A stretch of DNA of 64,000 nt from Pempheris klunzingeri (Eukaryota > Chordata > Actinopteri > Acropomatiformes > Pempheridae): positions 3,386,885 to 3,450,884 of the forward strand of contig NC_092029.1 in assembly GCF_042242105.1 (NCBI RefSeq), written 5' to 3'. Position 1 is the stretch's first letter, and every line of letters begins with the position of its first letter. The notes beneath the pieces are model-generated. The model was not told where the DNA came from. It ran no database searches and saw only the letters and a list, made by a program, of their open reading frames with translations. This document shows positions 35,889 to 47,784 of this stretch, in pieces. Both the position numbers and the translations under genes were made by a program.

Positions 35889-37975
35889 ATGGCTGAATTA
35901 ACATGGATTAGAATATTTGTATTTCTGACACTGATGCTTCAGTTTACAGGTAAGGATACATTTCTATACACATCTATTTAAAAAATGTTAAGTAAATAAG
36001 GTTAAGTACTATGAATATACTGTAAACACCATAAGGCTTCTTTAACATTAAGTCTGAGCATGACAGTTGTATTCTGATTTATTTTTCATATTATCTCTCT
36101 AATCTTCTCAACAGCAACACAGGGACAATACTCCTCCTTCATTGTCAGAGCTGGAGATGGAGTCACTTTGCCTTGTAACAGTGAGACAAAGGATCAGGAT
36201 ACATGTGTCAGTGCTACCTGGAGCCACAGTGGTTCAAAACACCCAGGAGGAGTAGATCTGTTTTCATTTGGAGAGCTAAAGGCTGAATCAGACAGATTTA
36301 GTGTGACAGCGAACTGTTCTCTGGTTATAAAGAAGGTCACAGCTGAGGATGCTGGTCGTTACATCTGCCAACAGCCAAACTCAGGAGCACGTCGCGTTTA
36401 TCTGTTTCTTATTGACAGTGAGTATTTACATCATCATGATTTCAGCTCAAACTGTTTTGTTGGACCAATTTATTAAAACTTAATATTTATGATCACAGTG
36501 ATGTCGTTGATTGTTTTTCTCGCACATCTCTCTGTTATGATCTTGAGTTTAGTTATTGTCTCGTCTCTTGTCTCTTGTCACTTCCGGTTTTATTTTGAAA
36601 TTCCCTGTCCTCCTCTCGTTTTAGATATTGGTACTTTCTTTCCTCCTGTGTCTGTCCTCTGTGATTGTCTGGCCCCGCCTTGATTGTTTCCACCTGTTCC
36701 CCATTAGCTCGTGTATTTTAGTCTCCATCTCCCCTTTGTCCTGTGCCAGTTCGTCAAGTACCTTCGTCTTGTCAACCAGCGGTCCTGTTTCCTTGGACCT
36801 TATCTTGAATCCGTGTCTGTGAATTTTGTCTTTGTGTTGATACTTTTGTTGTTACTTTTTTTGTATAGATTGCCTTTGGCCTGACTATTTCTGTTTATTG
36901 TATTTTGTTTTGTTTTTTGCTCCTGCTTTTACGGAGTTGTTTTTGTTTCCATAGTCTTAGCTTTTTGCCACCGTGCTTGATTGTTTTGTCTTTTCTTAAT
37001 AAAGTTTATTTTGATACTTTTTAGTCGTGCGTGTGGGTTCTGGTTCTGTTCGCCTCCGGGCTTAACACTCTCCTTCTCTTCACCAGTGACCGAACATGAA
37101 GACAAAAGCAAAGTGATGTTAAACTGCTCTGTGTCGACATATGGAGAGTGCAGACACACAGTGAGGTGGCTGTATGAGGGTAAAGACAACAGATACAAGA
37201 CGACATCTCGGTCTGACTGCTCAGCCAGTATCACTGTTCTGACGTCTGACAAGCCAAAGTATCATCAGTTATTCAAGTGTGAAGTGACTGATGTTATCAG
37301 TGGTCAGCAGTTCACCTTCAGCCCTCAGTCGTCAGGAGAGAAACCAGGTGAGATTGTGACAAGCTGTGTTAAGACGGCATCATTCATTCTCATTTAGTTA
37401 CTGCAGATGGTGAACATGAGGTCATTTCTTATCACCAGCAGCAGCACAAGAGGGTGAGAAACACCCGTCCCTTCAGCAGAACCACCAGCAAGGCTGAACA
37501 CACGTGTTGTGCCTCTGATTTCCTGCTGAAAACTTTCCTCTCTGACATGTTTTCTGTCCCACAGCTCGTGCAGGTTGTTCTGTTCTGGACTACATGATGT
37601 TGGTCACACGTGTGGCTGAAATCCTCCTGATTACTGTGATCACTGTTCTTCTCTTCAGAGCTCGAGGTGAGAAAATTCAGAGCAACATTTGTTCAGACTG
37701 ATTAAGAGTTTAGAGGTGAAAAGTGACTCTGTGGTTTATTTTCCAGGGAAGCAGAGAGCAGCTGATGACAAAACTGTGAGTTCAAACACAAAGTGAAGTG
37801 AAGTGATGAGTAAAATCACAAATGTAGATGGATGATCAGGGACTGTAAGTCAGTGTAAATGATTATCAGCTGCTGCTGGTAACTGCTGATGTCTCTGTGA
37901 TGCAGTAATTCAACATTTCTTTGTTCCATTGGAACTCAGGTGTGTTGCTGTTTCTCACAGGTGCATCATGGTTGA
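35889..37975 (+). CDS. Receptor C: two-Ig-domain receptor with truncated tail
   Basis: Exons 35889-35949, 36115-36417, 37087-37347, 37439-37453, 37565-37666, 37747-37775 and 37961-37975 give 261 residues; skipping the 15-nt exon would also stay in frame. It is the sister of B, with the same leader, a domain 1 reading QYSSFIVRAGDGVTLPC and a domain 2 with GECRHTVRWLY. The linker exon of B has been replaced by a 15-nt mini-exon (AAAQE), shortening the stalk. The helix reads LVTRVAEILL, keeping the Arg and Glu. The same GGTTGA nonsense codon as in B ends the protein after VHHG. Intron 2 contains a solo LTR that the other receptors lack; the splice sites around it are intact. Confidence 0.82.
36533..37067 (+). 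mobile_element. Solo LTR in intron 2 of receptor C
   Basis: A 535-base element beginning TGTTATGATC and ending GGGCTTAACA (TG...CA ends with 5-base inverted repeats), flanked by the 5-base duplication CTCTC at 36528-36532 and 37068-37072. The empty site is seen in receptor B. It has an AATAAAG near its 3' end. No internal region is present. It looks like a Ty3/gypsy-type LTR, though the family is not proven. It is absent from all other copies, so it inserted after B and C split and is young. Confidence 0.88.
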
Positions 37976-38364
37976 GACAGACATGACGGCACAGTGAACT
38001 ATGAGAACATGGGAGAACCTTCAGCTTCTGTCAGACTCCACTGATCAACAGCTTCCACACCAGCATCACCTGAGCAGAGAAATGAGTCCACAGCTGTTCA
38101 ACATTTCTTCACAGCAACTGATGTCATCTCATTTTAAGATGCTGTCCATGTAAGAACACACGTCATGGTGTTGTTTGGATGTTTTTACATGAAATAACTT
38201 TTAGTAACTTTCTTTGGATTTCATCTGTGTGAATTTAGACCTGCAGATTTGTCTGATTGCCTTTTACTTTGTTAGCAGCTTACTATGATATTCACCATTC
38301 TTTCAGCAGAGAACCTCATTTTAGTAACTTTGATGTTTAATTGTTCGTTTGTGGTCTCATGTAG

Positions 38365-38600
38365 TTTTGCTAATTTTGCCTCATGGGCACTGCTGAGATG
38401 CCTTTGAGCAAGACACTGACGCCCTGACTGCTCCAGCTATGTGGCAGGAACATCACTTCACCATCTCTCCCCACAGTTGTGTGTCTAAAGGCCTTGCATA
38501 TGCATGTCTGTATTTTGGGCCTGTGTGTGTTTGTAAAAACTGTACATTGGACGGGAAAGATTGAACTTTTCCTTAAAGGGAAATAATAAAGTAATTCTAT
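38365..38600 (+). repeat. SINE-like interspersed repeat (unit 2)
   Basis: Copy of the repeat at 30800-31035 carried along in the tandem duplication, with the same AATAATAAAG-type tail. Confidence 0.5.
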
Positions 38601-38943
38601 TTCTCCTGCTTTTTTCTTCTTCTTAATAGCTAATACAACACAAACAGGGACTAATGGACACTGTAGTCCTGTATCTGCACTGGAAGTGATCCCTTAGTGG
38701 AGCCGAGCAGTAAACAGCTCCGTGCTTCAGTTTCAGAGGGCATTTGCATAAAATGAAGCTTCTCTAAACTGTTCACTATTGTACCGCTAAACACCGAATC
38801 AAATAAAATCCAATCAACTTTATCTACATGGCACTTTACACCCAACACTGCTGATCCCAGGTGCTTTACAGCAGACACAGAGGAAAACAACAGAAGGAAA
38901 CAAATGTAAGAGAGATGAGTGATGATAAATAGCTGTGATAATG

Positions 38944-41900
38944 ATCCATCCATTTTCAACCACTTATCCGGGGTCGGGTCGCGGGGGCAGCAGTTTTAGC
39001 AGAGATGCCCAAACTTCCCGGGCCCCAGACACCTCCTCCAGCTCATCCGGTGGGACCCCGAGGCGTTCCCAAGCCAGCCGAGAGACGTAGTCCCTCCAGC
39101 ATGTCCTGGGTCTTCCCCGGGGCCTCCTTCCAGTGGGACATGCCCGGAAAACCTCCCCAGGGAGGCGTCCAGGAGGCATCCGAAACAGATGCCCGAGCCA
39201 CCTCAGCTGGCTCCTCTCGATGTGGAGGAGCAGCGGCTCTACTCCGAGCCCCTCCCGGATGGTCGAACTCCTCACCCTATCTCTAAGGGTGAGTCCGGCC
39301 ACCCTGCGGAGGAAACTCATTTCGGCCGCTTGTATCCGAGATCTCGTTCTTTCGGTCATGACCCAAAGTTCATGACCATAGGTGAGGGTAGGAACGTAGA
39401 TCGACCGGTAAATCGAGAGCTTTGCCTTTTGGCTCAGCTCCCTCTTCACCACGACGGACCGATACAGCGACCGCATTACTGCAGACGCTGCCCCGATCCG
39501 CCTGTCGATCTCACGCTCCATCCTTCCCCCACTCGTGAACAAGACCCCGAGATACTTGAACTCCTCCACTTGAGGCAAGGACTCTCCACCGACCCGGAGA
39601 TGGCAAACCACCTTTTTCCGGTCGAGAACCATGGCCTCGGACTTGGAGGTGCTGATTCTCATCCCAGCCGTTTCGCACTCGGCTGCAAACCGCCCCAGTG
39701 CACACTGGAGGTCTCGGCCCGACGAAGTCAACATGACAACAGAACAGAAATTCTGTCCATAAAAATAATGAACAGAACCGGTGACAAAGGGCAGCCCTGC
39801 CGGAGTCCAACATGCACCGGGAACAGGTCTGACTTACTGCCGGCAATGCGAACCAGACTCCTACTCCGGTCGTACAGGGACCGGACAGCCCTTAGCAAAG
39901 GGCCCCGGACCCCATACTCCCGAAGCACCCCCCACAAGATGCCACGAGGGACACGGTCGAATGCCTTCTCCAAGTCCACAAAGCACATGTGGACAGGTTG
40001 GGCAAACTCCCATGAACCCTCGAGCACCCGATGGATAGTGTGGAGCTGGTCCAGTGTTCCGCGACCAGGACGGAACCCGCATTGCTCCTCCTGAATCCGA
40101 GGTTCGACTATCGGCCGTATCCTCCTCTCCAGTACCCTGGAATAAACTTTCCCGGGGAGGCTGAGGAGTGTGATCCCCCTATAGTTGGAACACATCCTCC
40201 GGTCCCCCTTCTTAAAAAGAGGGACCACCACCCCGGTCTGCCATTCCAGAGGCACTGTCCCCGACCGCCAGGCGATGTTACAGAGACGTGTCAACCAAGA
40301 CAGTCCCTGTACATCCAGAGACTTGAGGTATTCAGGGCGGATCTCGTCCACCCCTGGTGCCTTGCCACCGAGGAGCTTTCTGACCACCTCGGCAACTTCG
40401 GCTTGGGTGATGAACGAGTCCACTTCTGAATCCCCAGCCTCTGCCTCCTCAATGGAAGACCTGGCGGTGGGATTGAGGAGATCCTCGAAGTATTCCTTCC
40501 ACCGCCCGACGACATCCCCAGTCGAGGTCAACAGCTCCCCACCCTCACTGTAAACAGTGTTGGTGGGGTACTGCTTCCCCCCCCTGAGGCGCCGGACGGT
40601 TTGCCAGAATTTCCTGGAGGCCGACCGGTAGTCCTCCTCCATGGCCTCCCCGAACTCCTCCCAGGCCAGAGTTTTTGCCTCCACAACCGCCCGGGCTGCA
40701 GCACGCTTGGCCTGCCGGTACCTGTCAGCTGCCTCAGGAGTTCCACGAGCCAACAAGGCCCGGTAGGACTCCTTCTTCAGCTTGACGGCATCCCTTACTT
40801 CCAGTGTCCACCACCGGGTTTGGGGATTGCCACCACGACAGGCACCAGAGACCTTATGGCCACAGCTCCGAGCGGCCGCGCCAACAATGGAGGTGGAGAA
40901 CATGGTCTACTCGGACTCAATATCTCCAGCCTCCCCCGGGATCTGTGAGAAGCTCTCCCGGAGGTGGGAGTTGAAAACCGCAGCGACAGCGGGTTCCGCC
41001 AGACGTTCCCAACAGACCCTCACGATATGCTTGGGCCTGCCGAGTCTCTCCGGCTTCCTCCCCTGCCAGCGGATCCAACTCACCACCAGGTGGTGATCAG
41101 TTGACAGCTCAGCCCCTCTCTTCACCCGAGTGTCCAGAACACACGGACAGAGGTCAGATGACACGACAACGAAGTCGATCATCGACCAATCTGTGACTAG
41201 CACAGAAGTCCAACAACAGAACACCACTCGGGTTCAGATCGGGGAGGCCGTTCCTCCCAATCACGCCCCTCCAGGTCTCACTGTCGCTGCCCGCGTGGGC
41301 GTTGAAGTCCCCCAGTAGAACAATGGAGTCCCCAGTCGGCGCACCATCCAGCACCCCTCCCAGGGACTCCAAGAAGGCCGGGTACTCTGCACTGCTGTTC
41401 GGCCCATAGGCTGAAACCACAGTAAGAGACCTGTCCCCGACCCGAAGGCGCAGGGACGCGACCCTCTCATTCACCGGGGTAAACTCCAACACATGGCGGC
41501 TGAGCTGTGGGGCTATAAGCAAGCCCACACCAGCCCGCCTCCGCACACCGCGGGCAACACCAGAGAAATGGAGAGTCCAGCCCCTCTCGAGGAGCTGGGT
41601 TCCAGAGCCCAAGCTGTGAGTGGAGGTGAGCCCGACTATATCTAGCCGGTACCTCTCAACCTCCCGCACAAGCTCCGGCTCCTTCCCCCCCAGCGAGGTG
41701 ACATTCCATGTCCCTACAGCCAGAGGCTGTCTCCGAGGCCCAGGCCGTCGGGGCACTCCGCCTCGACCGCCACCCGTGCCACATAGCACCCGACCCCTAC
41801 GACTCCCTCTGCGGGTGGTGGGCCCACAGGAGATAATGATAGTGACAGTAAAGGCACGTGGTCACACAGAGCCCATAGTGACACAGACCTGGGTTAGGGT
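38944..41900 (-). mobile_element. LINE copy 2, RTE clade (Rex3-like), defective
   Basis: Nearly identical to LINE copy 1 and in the same place within the duplicated unit, so it is a passive copy and not a second insertion. The endonuclease region is at 41789 down to about 41100, followed by a segment reaching 40907 that is open here because the 5-base insertion of copy 1 is absent. The reverse transcriptase is at 40903-39728 and the C-terminal region at 39734-38964. The same stop before the RT region and the same deletion of the catalytic FADD part are shared with copy 1, so the element was already dead before the duplication. Confidence 0.9.
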
Positions 41901-43361
41901 CCGTTAAAAGTGTGTTTTAGTCTTGAAGATGTCAGTAGTGGGGGACAACGGGATGGAGGAAGGAAGAGAAATCCAATAGAGAAGGCCCTGTCCCCCCAAA
42001 AACACTCAGCCCTGGACCTCACCAGTTTCTATTCACAATGAACAGCAGCCTGTTGCTGTCTGAGCTTTTGAGTCAGTCGGACGAAATCAGGACAGAGGCA
42101 GGTCGACTTAATGACAAAGTAATTTAATTCAAATGAAATAATCCTAAACAAACAAAGAAACAGATGGGAGCAGCCTGTGAAGTCAGTAGTAGGTTATGAA
42201 TGTGTGAAAACGTGCTGCATGAACGATGTGCTGTAAAAACACCACAAAGGGGAGTGAACGTGTGAAAAAGTGTGATGAGGAGATCTGCCCAAAGACTCAC
42301 TGCTGCTGCTGACAACTCTGTTCACACTGGGCGCTAAAATGTGTCCAAATACACAGAAATTCCCCCCAAATCACACTAGAATACACAGGAATCTAATCAC
42401 TCCAGCTCCTTTTAGAAATCCTCTTCGTGGATGAACATGACTATACCTACTGTAGCATAATGTCAGTGCAAACACATGTCAGACCGTGTTCAGTGACCAC
42501 AGAACGGCCTCTTCTGTGTGCACACAGTACAGAGTGAGAAACATCCTCAACTATACCAGAAGCAGTGACGTTAAACCAAGTCAGACAACACAGCCAAATG
42601 CAGCGTTTTGTGAAAACCTCTGTAACAAACAGATGCTACTTTGTGTCCACAAAGGGACTGTGGAGGCCTGATGGTCCAGTTATTCTAAGACGGTTCAGTC
42701 AGACACCATTTGTGTCTGTGATGTTCTTCTGGTCATGGTTAGAGGTTAAAAACCTCCAGAGCTCTGCTGCTGTTGTTCACCACATTCTCAGAAAACTACT
42801 TCCCCTTCAGGTCTCTGAGAAAAACGAGTGCAGAGACACAACGATGAGCCAACAGGTCTCAGACCAGTAAGACATCATCGTATCCGTGATCTCTCTGAGC
42901 TGCTGCAGCGTCACCACATCACACCGTGGACGTCAGGAGTCACATCCTGGTGGACGAGGAGTTTGGCTCTTCACCTGTGTGTTCATGTGTGCTGTCAAAC
43001 ATCACCATGACTCCTGTCTGCTCTCTGATAAACACTGTGTGAAGGATGAAAGTCACAGCATCACATATTTTTAGCTCAACCATCAACTTCACACCAACCA
43101 CCAACTTCCTCAGTCCTCTCTTCTTCTTCTTTTCAGACACGTCACAAATACAAATACATTTAGTAAAATGTCCACATACTAAATCTGGTTTTACAGGATC
43201 TCTTCAATGATCTCCTCTGACCTCTTTAATCTTTATTTATTTTGATATTGCTGATGAGATCATTGGGAATCAATTAGCAACATTTTTTTTGCTTTTTAGA
43301 GACTCTCAGAGATGAAACGCTGATATGCTCCACCTACATGAGAAAAAAAAGAACAGACGAT

Positions 43362-43370
43362 GAGGAAGTG
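43362..43370 (+). promoter_or_regulatory. PU.1/ETS-type GAGGAAGTG motif of receptor D
   Basis: GAGGAAGTG 94 bases before the start codon. Confidence 0.5.
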
Positions 43371-43455
43371 ACTCTTTCTTAAACACAGAGGGTTTTATAT
43401 TCCTGTGTCAGACACACCAGATCATTTAGATCATCAGGACAGCAGAGAGGAAAAC

Positions 43456-45459
43456 ATGGCTGAATTAACATGGATTAGAATATTTGTGTTTCTGACACTG
43501 ATGCCTCAGGTTACAGGTAAGGATACATTTCTGTACACATCTATTTAAAAAAAGAAAAACATTACAAGTGTTAATCTTTTTTGAAAATACTGCCTGATTT
43601 AATTAAGGTTAAGTACTATGAATATACTGTAAACACCATAAGGCTTCTTTAACATTAAGTCTGAGCATGACAGTTGTATTCTGATTTATTTTTTATATTT
43701 GTCTATAATCTTCTCAACAGCAACACGGGGACAATACTCCTCCTTCACTGTCAGAGCTGGAGATGGAGTCACTTTGCCTTGTAACAGTGAGACAAAGGAT
43801 CAGGATACATGTGTCAGTGCTACCTGGAGCCACAGTGGTTCAAAACACTCAGAAGGAGCAGAAGAGCTGTTTGTATTTGGAAAGATTGTTGAAAAGCTAA
43901 AAGCTGAATCAGACAGATTTAGTGTGGCAGCGAACTGTTCTCTGGTTATAAAGAAGGTCACAGCTGAGGATGCTGGTCGTTACATCTGCCAACAGACAAA
44001 CTCAAGAAGACATCTCGTTTATCTGTTTCTTATTGACAGTGAGTATTTACATCATCATGATTTCAGCTCAAACTGTTTCGTTGGACCAATTTATTAAAAC
44101 TTAATATTTATGATCACAGTGATGACGTTGATTGTTTTTCTCTCACATCTCTCCTTCTCTTCACCAGTGACCGAACATGAAGACAAAAACAAAGTGATGT
44201 TAAACTGCTCTGTGTCGACACATGGATGGTGCAGATACACAGTGAGGTGGCTGTATGAGGGTAAAGACAACAGATACAAGACGACATCTCCGTCTGCCTG
44301 CTCAGCCAGTATCACTGTTCTGACCTCTGACAAGCCAAAGTATCATCAGTTATTCAAGTGTGAAGTGACCAATAATATTAATCATCAGAAGTTCACCTTC
44401 AGCCCTCAGTCGTCAGGAGAGAAACCAGGTGAGATTGTGACAAGCTGTGTTAAGACGGCATCATTCATTCTCATTTAGTTACTGCAGATGGTGAACACGT
44501 GTTTTTTTTCTCACTGCAGAGTTTGTTACTTCCGTTCCAGGTAAGGATCCAAAAGCAGCAACTGAATCAACAGCACCAACGTCACCAACACCAGCAGGTA
44601 AAAACAAAAGCACATCTACAAACAATAAAGAAAGGACGAGATAACATAATGTCTCACATATCACATTAGACATTTAGTGAAGTGACCAATAATATTAGTC
44701 ATCAGCAGTTCACCTTCAGCCCTCAGCCGTCAGGAGAGAAACCAGGTGAGATTGTGACAAGCTGTGTTAAGACGGCATCATTCATTCTCATTTAATTACT
44801 GCAGATGGTCTTTTCTTATTTTACAGTTTTTAATTTGTCAGGTGAGGAGGCCACAACGACAAGATCACCACCACCAGCAGCACAAGAGGGTGAGAAACAC
44901 CAGCAAGGCTGAACACACGTGTTGTGCCTCTGATTTCCTGCTGAAAACTTTCCTCTCTGACATGTTTTCTGTCCCACAGCTCGTGCAGGTTGTTCTGTTC
45001 TGGACTACATGATGTTGGTCACACGTGTGGCTGAAATCCTCCTGATTACTGTGATCACTGTTCTTCTCTTCAGAGCTCGAGGTGAGAAAACTCAGAGCAA
45101 CATTTGTTCAGACTGATTAAGAGTTTAGAGGTGAAAAGTGACTCTGTGGTTTATTTTCCAGGGAAGCAGAGAGCAGCTGATGACAAAACTGTGAGTTAAA
45201 ACACAAAGTGAAGTGAAGTGATGAGTAAAATCACAAATGTAGATGGATGATCAGGGACTGTAAGTCAGTGTAAATGATTATCAGCTGCTGCTGGTAACTG
45301 CTGATGTCTCTGTGATGCAGTAATTCAACATTTCTTTGTTCCATTTGAACTCAGGTGTGTTGCTGTTTCTCACAGGTGCATCATGGTGGAGACGGACATG
45401 ACGGCACAGTGAACTATGAGAACATGGGAGAACCTTCAGCTTCTGTCAGACTCCACTGA
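43456..45459 (+). CDS. Receptor D: two-Ig-domain receptor with YENM tail
   Basis: Exons 43456-43516, 43721-44038, 44168-44428, 44520-44597, 44842-44889, 44980-45081, 45162-45190 and 45376-45459 give about 326 residues. Domain 1 is five residues longer than in B and C (an insert near FGKIVEKLKAESD). Domain 2 keeps all four Cys (LNC, GWCRYTVRWLY, SACSASI, LFKCEV). The stalk has two parts: a short form of the Thr-rich exon also found in E and F (EFVTSVPGKDPKAATESTAP and on) and the EEATTTRSPPPAAQE linker found in A and B. The helix is LVTRVAEILL type and the tail ends intact with NYENM. D thus combines stalk elements of both halves of the array. A fragment of a duplicated domain 2 exon lies in the intron between the stalk exons. 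Which stalk exons are really used needs transcript data. Confidence 0.84.
44677..44745 (+). pseudogene. Duplicated 3' end of a second-Ig-domain exon in receptor D
   Basis: About 70 bases repeat the end of exon 3 (AGTGACCAATAATATTAG to GAGAGAAACCAG) with its GTGAG donor, but no acceptor or domain start. It is an orphan fragment. Confidence 0.8.
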
Positions 45460-47690
45460 TCAACAGCTTCCACACCAGCATCACCTGAGCAGAGAAATGA
45501 GTCCACAGCTGTTCAACATTTCTTCACGGCATCATTTTACATGAAGAACATCAGTCCTGATTCCATTTGGAGGTCGTAGTTAACGTGTTAACGTTTGGTT
45601 TTAAAGTTAATGTGCTGAAGCAGTTCTTACCAGCAGACACAAAGCACTGATGTCATCTCATTTTAAGATGCTGTCCATGTAAGAACACACGTCATGGTGT
45701 TGTTTGGTAGTTTTTGGAAGTTTTTACATGAAAGAACTTTTAACAACTTTCTTTGGATTTCATCTGTGTGAATTTAGACCTGCAGATTTGTCTGATTGCC
45801 TTTTACTTTGTTAGCAGCTTACTATGATATTCACCATTCTTTCAGCAGAGAACCTAATTTTAGTAACTTTGATGTTTAATTGTTCATTTGTGGTCTCATG
45901 TGGTTTGATAAGTTTGCCCAGTAGATTTGAATGAGCTTTGATTCTTAATGGAGTCAGTAACAGGGCTGTCTCTGTCATGATATGCTGAGAAAACAATGTT
46001 AAATCCTCAACTATATGTTAACATGTAGTTAACTCACATCCCATGTCTTCTGCAGTAAATAATGGATAACCACATTAGTTTTAGGGAGAGAAAAAACAAT
46101 TACTGATGTCACCCTAGTAACTGTAGCGTTTTAGAATTGCTGTTTGAGTCTAAAACTCTTGAAAAAATGTGTCCAAGAAATATTTTGCTGTTGTGGAAAA
46201 CAAAAGTACTTTGTAAAAGTTTTGCAATGATGCCCGTCAGCATCACAGCACTGAGGCTGCCCTTTGTAAAGTTACCAATGACCTTTGATGATTGCTGATG
46301 CAGCTTAATTCTTGTGCTACTTGACATACATATAATAAATAATCTGTATAATAATATATTCATAAGACCCAAAACTAATAAAACCCATTTTTTGTGAATG
46401 CAGTTTGGCTAAAGATACCATATTGTTACGGTTGCGTTTGTACTGAACCCAAAAAGCTGGACTGAGCCGGTGGTTGTGGTAAAAAAGTAAAGGCTTTATT
46501 AAATGAGCAAAAAGCAGAAGACGAGGAGACGAGTCACTGGCAGGCAGGTGGACTGTAGACAAGCTGGGAGACAACACATGGGAGGGTGGACCGTAGAATG
46601 GCTGACTGGAAGGGTAGACAGTGGAGTGGAGACGGAGACGGCACTGGAGGGCTGATCAACGAGGAGAATGGGATCTGTACAAAGTCAGGAAGAGACCAAA
46701 TGTTCAGGCCTCAAAGAGATAAAGAGATATCAGAAGAGTACTGAGTGGTGCTGTTGTCTTCACCGAGTTGACGGAACAATCTGGCACCGCAGTGAAGACA
46801 CAGGTCCGCTTATACGGCAGAGTAGATGAGGATGATGAGCAGCAGGTGTGCCTCGCTGATGAAGACACACATCAGAACACACACACAGACACAGAGTGGG
46901 GGAAGGGAGTGAAGGCAGGGGAAGACACAGACAAGAAAAGTGAAAAAAAAACAAAAACATCCAGTATATGACAGTCACTGTTCACACTGTGACACCATAT
47001 ATGCACAAGAAAATACATGTTGACCTGGTGATGGTGCCAGATGAAGAGGGAAAGAAGTGAATAAAGTGATAAAAGCTCAGAGTAGTTGTAAGAGCAGCAG
47101 TTGTCAAGATCACTCAGTAAAAAACAAGCAAACGCATGTCAGACAGTGTTGAGTGACCACAGACTGGCCTCTTCTGTGTGCACACAGTCTCAGACCAGTA
47201 AGACATCATCGTATCCGTGATCTCTCTGAGCTGCTGCAGCGTCACCACATCACACCGTGGACGTCAGGAGTCACATCCTGGTGGACGAGGAGTTTGGCTC
47301 TTCACCTGTGTGTTCATGTGTGCTGTCAAACATCACCATGACTCCTGTCTGCTCTCTGATAAACACTGTCTGAAGGATGAAAGTCACAGCATCACATATT
47401 TTTAGCTCAACCATCAACTTCACACCAACCACCAACTTCCTCAGTCCTCTCGTCTTCTTCTTTTCAGACACGTCACAAATACAAATACATTTAGTAAAAT
47501 GTCCCACATACTAAATCTGGTTTTACAGGATCTCTTCAATGATCTCCTCTGACCTCTTTAATCTTTATTTATTTTGATATTGCTGATAAGATCATTGGGA
47601 ATCAATTAGCAAAATGTTTTTGCTTTTTAGAGACTCAGAGATGAAACGCTGATATGCTCCACCTACATGAGAAAAAAAAGAACAGACGAT
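45460..47690. repeat. Spacer duplicated after receptors D and E (copy 1)
   Basis: Holds the receptor D 3' UTR, a unique-looking AT-rich part, a solo LTR and a shortened form of the promoter-proximal block. It matches 50123-52355 almost base for base (offset about 4,663), so the D-E and E-F spacers are copies of each other. No coding exon was recognised. Confidence 0.9.
46424..46994 (-). mobile_element. Solo LTR between receptors D and E
   Basis: A 571-base element with TG...CA ends (TGTTACGG to CTGTGACA), flanked by CCATAT at 46418-46423 and 46995-47000. The AATAAA signal reads on the minus strand, giving the orientation. No internal region. The family is uncertain. It is present at the matching place after receptor E, so it predates that duplication. 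Confidence 0.75.
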
Positions 47691-47699
47691 GAGGAAGTG
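47691..47699 (+). promoter_or_regulatory. PU.1/ETS-type GAGGAAGTG motif of receptor E
   Basis: GAGGAAGTG 94 bases before the start codon. Confidence 0.5.
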
Positions 47700-47784
47700 A
47701 CTCTTTCTTAAACACAGAGGGTTTTATATTCCTGTGTCAGACACACCAGATCATTTAGATCATCAGGACAGCAGAGAGGAAAAC

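Larger units (their letters stand above)
34525..42092. repeat. Tandem duplication unit 2 (receptor C and LINE copy 2)
   Basis: Second copy of the unit at 27484-34524, directly abutting it, with the same promoter block, receptor, SINE-like tail and LINE. The main difference is the solo LTR inside receptor C. The start sequence recurs at 42093, upstream of receptor D, so a third unit began there but does not carry the LINE. Confidence 0.93.
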
